Assembly (NCBI GenBank): GCA_017547395.1
Contig: JAFYPS010000067.1
Coordinates: 1-5,307, forward strand
Reading direction: 5' to 3'
Length of the DNA: 5,307 nt
From: Clostridia bacterium
GTDB lineage: Bacteria > Bacillota_A > Clostridia > Oscillospirales > CAG-272
In this document: piece by piece, positions 4,875 through 5,307 of the stretch
How the letters are laid out: every line of letters starts with the position of its first letter
Position numbering within the stretch: the stretch's first letter is position 1
Translations under genes and position numbers: made by a program
Notes under the pieces: model-generated
What the model saw: the letters and a program-made list of their open reading frames with translations, nothing else
Told to the model about the DNA's origin: nothing
Databases searched by the model: none

Positions 4875-5307
4875 ATGAAAGCAAAATCATATTTTGTATG
4901 CACTGAGTGTGAATATAAAAGCCTTAAGTGGCTTGGAAAATGTCCGTCATGCGGCGCGTGGAACTCTCTTGAAGAGGTTGTACACGAGCCGGAGGGGGCG
5001 TCGGATAGACGCGAGGTTTCGAGAAGAAATCCACCCGTGAAACTCAAAGATTACGATTTGCCCGACTATATGAGATATGCCACCGGATACGGCGAACTTG
5101 ACAGAGTCCTTGGTGGAGGCATTGTTCACGGCTCGGTGGTGCTTATCAGCGGTGAGCCCGGTATCGGAAAGTCTACGTTACTTATGCAGATATGTAATAT
5201 TCTTGGACAGAATAGGAAGGTTCTGTACGTTTCCGGAGAAGAGTCCTGCGGACAGCTTAAGCTTCGCGCAAAGAGACTTTCCGTGGATTCTGAAAATCTA
5301 TTTCTTA
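4875..5307 (+). CDS. radA: DNA repair protein RadA/Sms (3' partial)
   Basis: The frame starts at ATG 4875 and runs off the right edge, giving 144 codons of a family usually about 450 residues long. RadA is a RecA-related hexameric ATPase/helicase that processes recombination intermediates by branch migration at RecA D-loops. Visible parts, in order: a C4 zinc finger C9-x2-C12 ... C23-x2-C26 in the typical context FVCTECEYKSLKWLGKCPSC; a linker of about 40 residues; the TGYGELDRVLGGGI motif (70-83); Walker A GEPGIGKST (93-101, Lys99); and the RadA-typical YVSGEES (118-124). The KNRFG motif and the C-terminal Lon-protease-like domain would lie beyond the window. Position 85 is His where the common wording is GIVPGS. 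The gene lies 26 bp downstream of the helicase in the same direction, probably in one operon. Confidence 0.96.
   Translation, partial: MKAKSYFVCTECEYKSLKWLGKCPSCGAWNSLEEVVHEPEGASDRREVSRRNPPVKLKDYDLPDYMRYATGYGELDRVLGGGIVHGSVVLISGEPGIGKSTLLMQICNILGQNRKVLYVSGEESCGQLKLRAKRLSVDSENLFL

Overview
The window reads as chromosomal DNA of a low-to-moderate GC Firmicute, most likely a clostridium of the Oscillospiraceae/Ruminococcaceae or Lachnospiraceae type. The signs are strong AAAGGAG/GGTGAT-type ribosome binding sites, consensus sigma-A promoters, GTG and TTG starts, an archaeal/clostridial-type aspartate-semialdehyde dehydrogenase, a PF06541-like small membrane protein, and a PcrA-like helicase with an insertion that I associate from memory with clostridia. 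The taxon is an inference from protein style, not from a marker gene.

Layout. Bases 2-484 (+) are the C-terminal part of an AraC-family regulator whose start lies outside the window. It converges on asd (515-1603, minus), and both genes appear to share a bidirectional terminator hairpin at 487-510. asd has a perfect-consensus promoter (TTGACA, 17 bp, TATAAT with an extended -10) and a leader of only about 45 nt. Divergent from it, at 1755-2162 (+), is a 135-aa polytopic membrane protein. This is followed 31 bp later by an unrecognised 51-codon Asn/Gln-rich microprotein (2194-2349), then by a terminator (2363-2396). A new promoter (2396-2424) and a structured leader precede a 789-aa UvrD/PcrA-type helicase (2479-4848). 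The start of radA (4875 to the window end) follows after 26 bp with no terminator between.

How the genes fit together. The helicase and radA look like one transcription unit for DNA repair and recombination. asd is a single-gene unit for the lysine/threonine/methionine/diaminopimelate branch. The membrane protein and the Asn/Gln microprotein look like a two-gene unit of unknown purpose, and this is the least explained part of the window. Most of the DNA is ordinary housekeeping sequence. I see no mobile element, CRISPR array, tRNA or rRNA. The items most worth a second look are the microprotein, the hairpin between its Shine-Dalgarno and start codon, the helicase leader with a possible 11-codon upstream ORF, and the helicase insertion.
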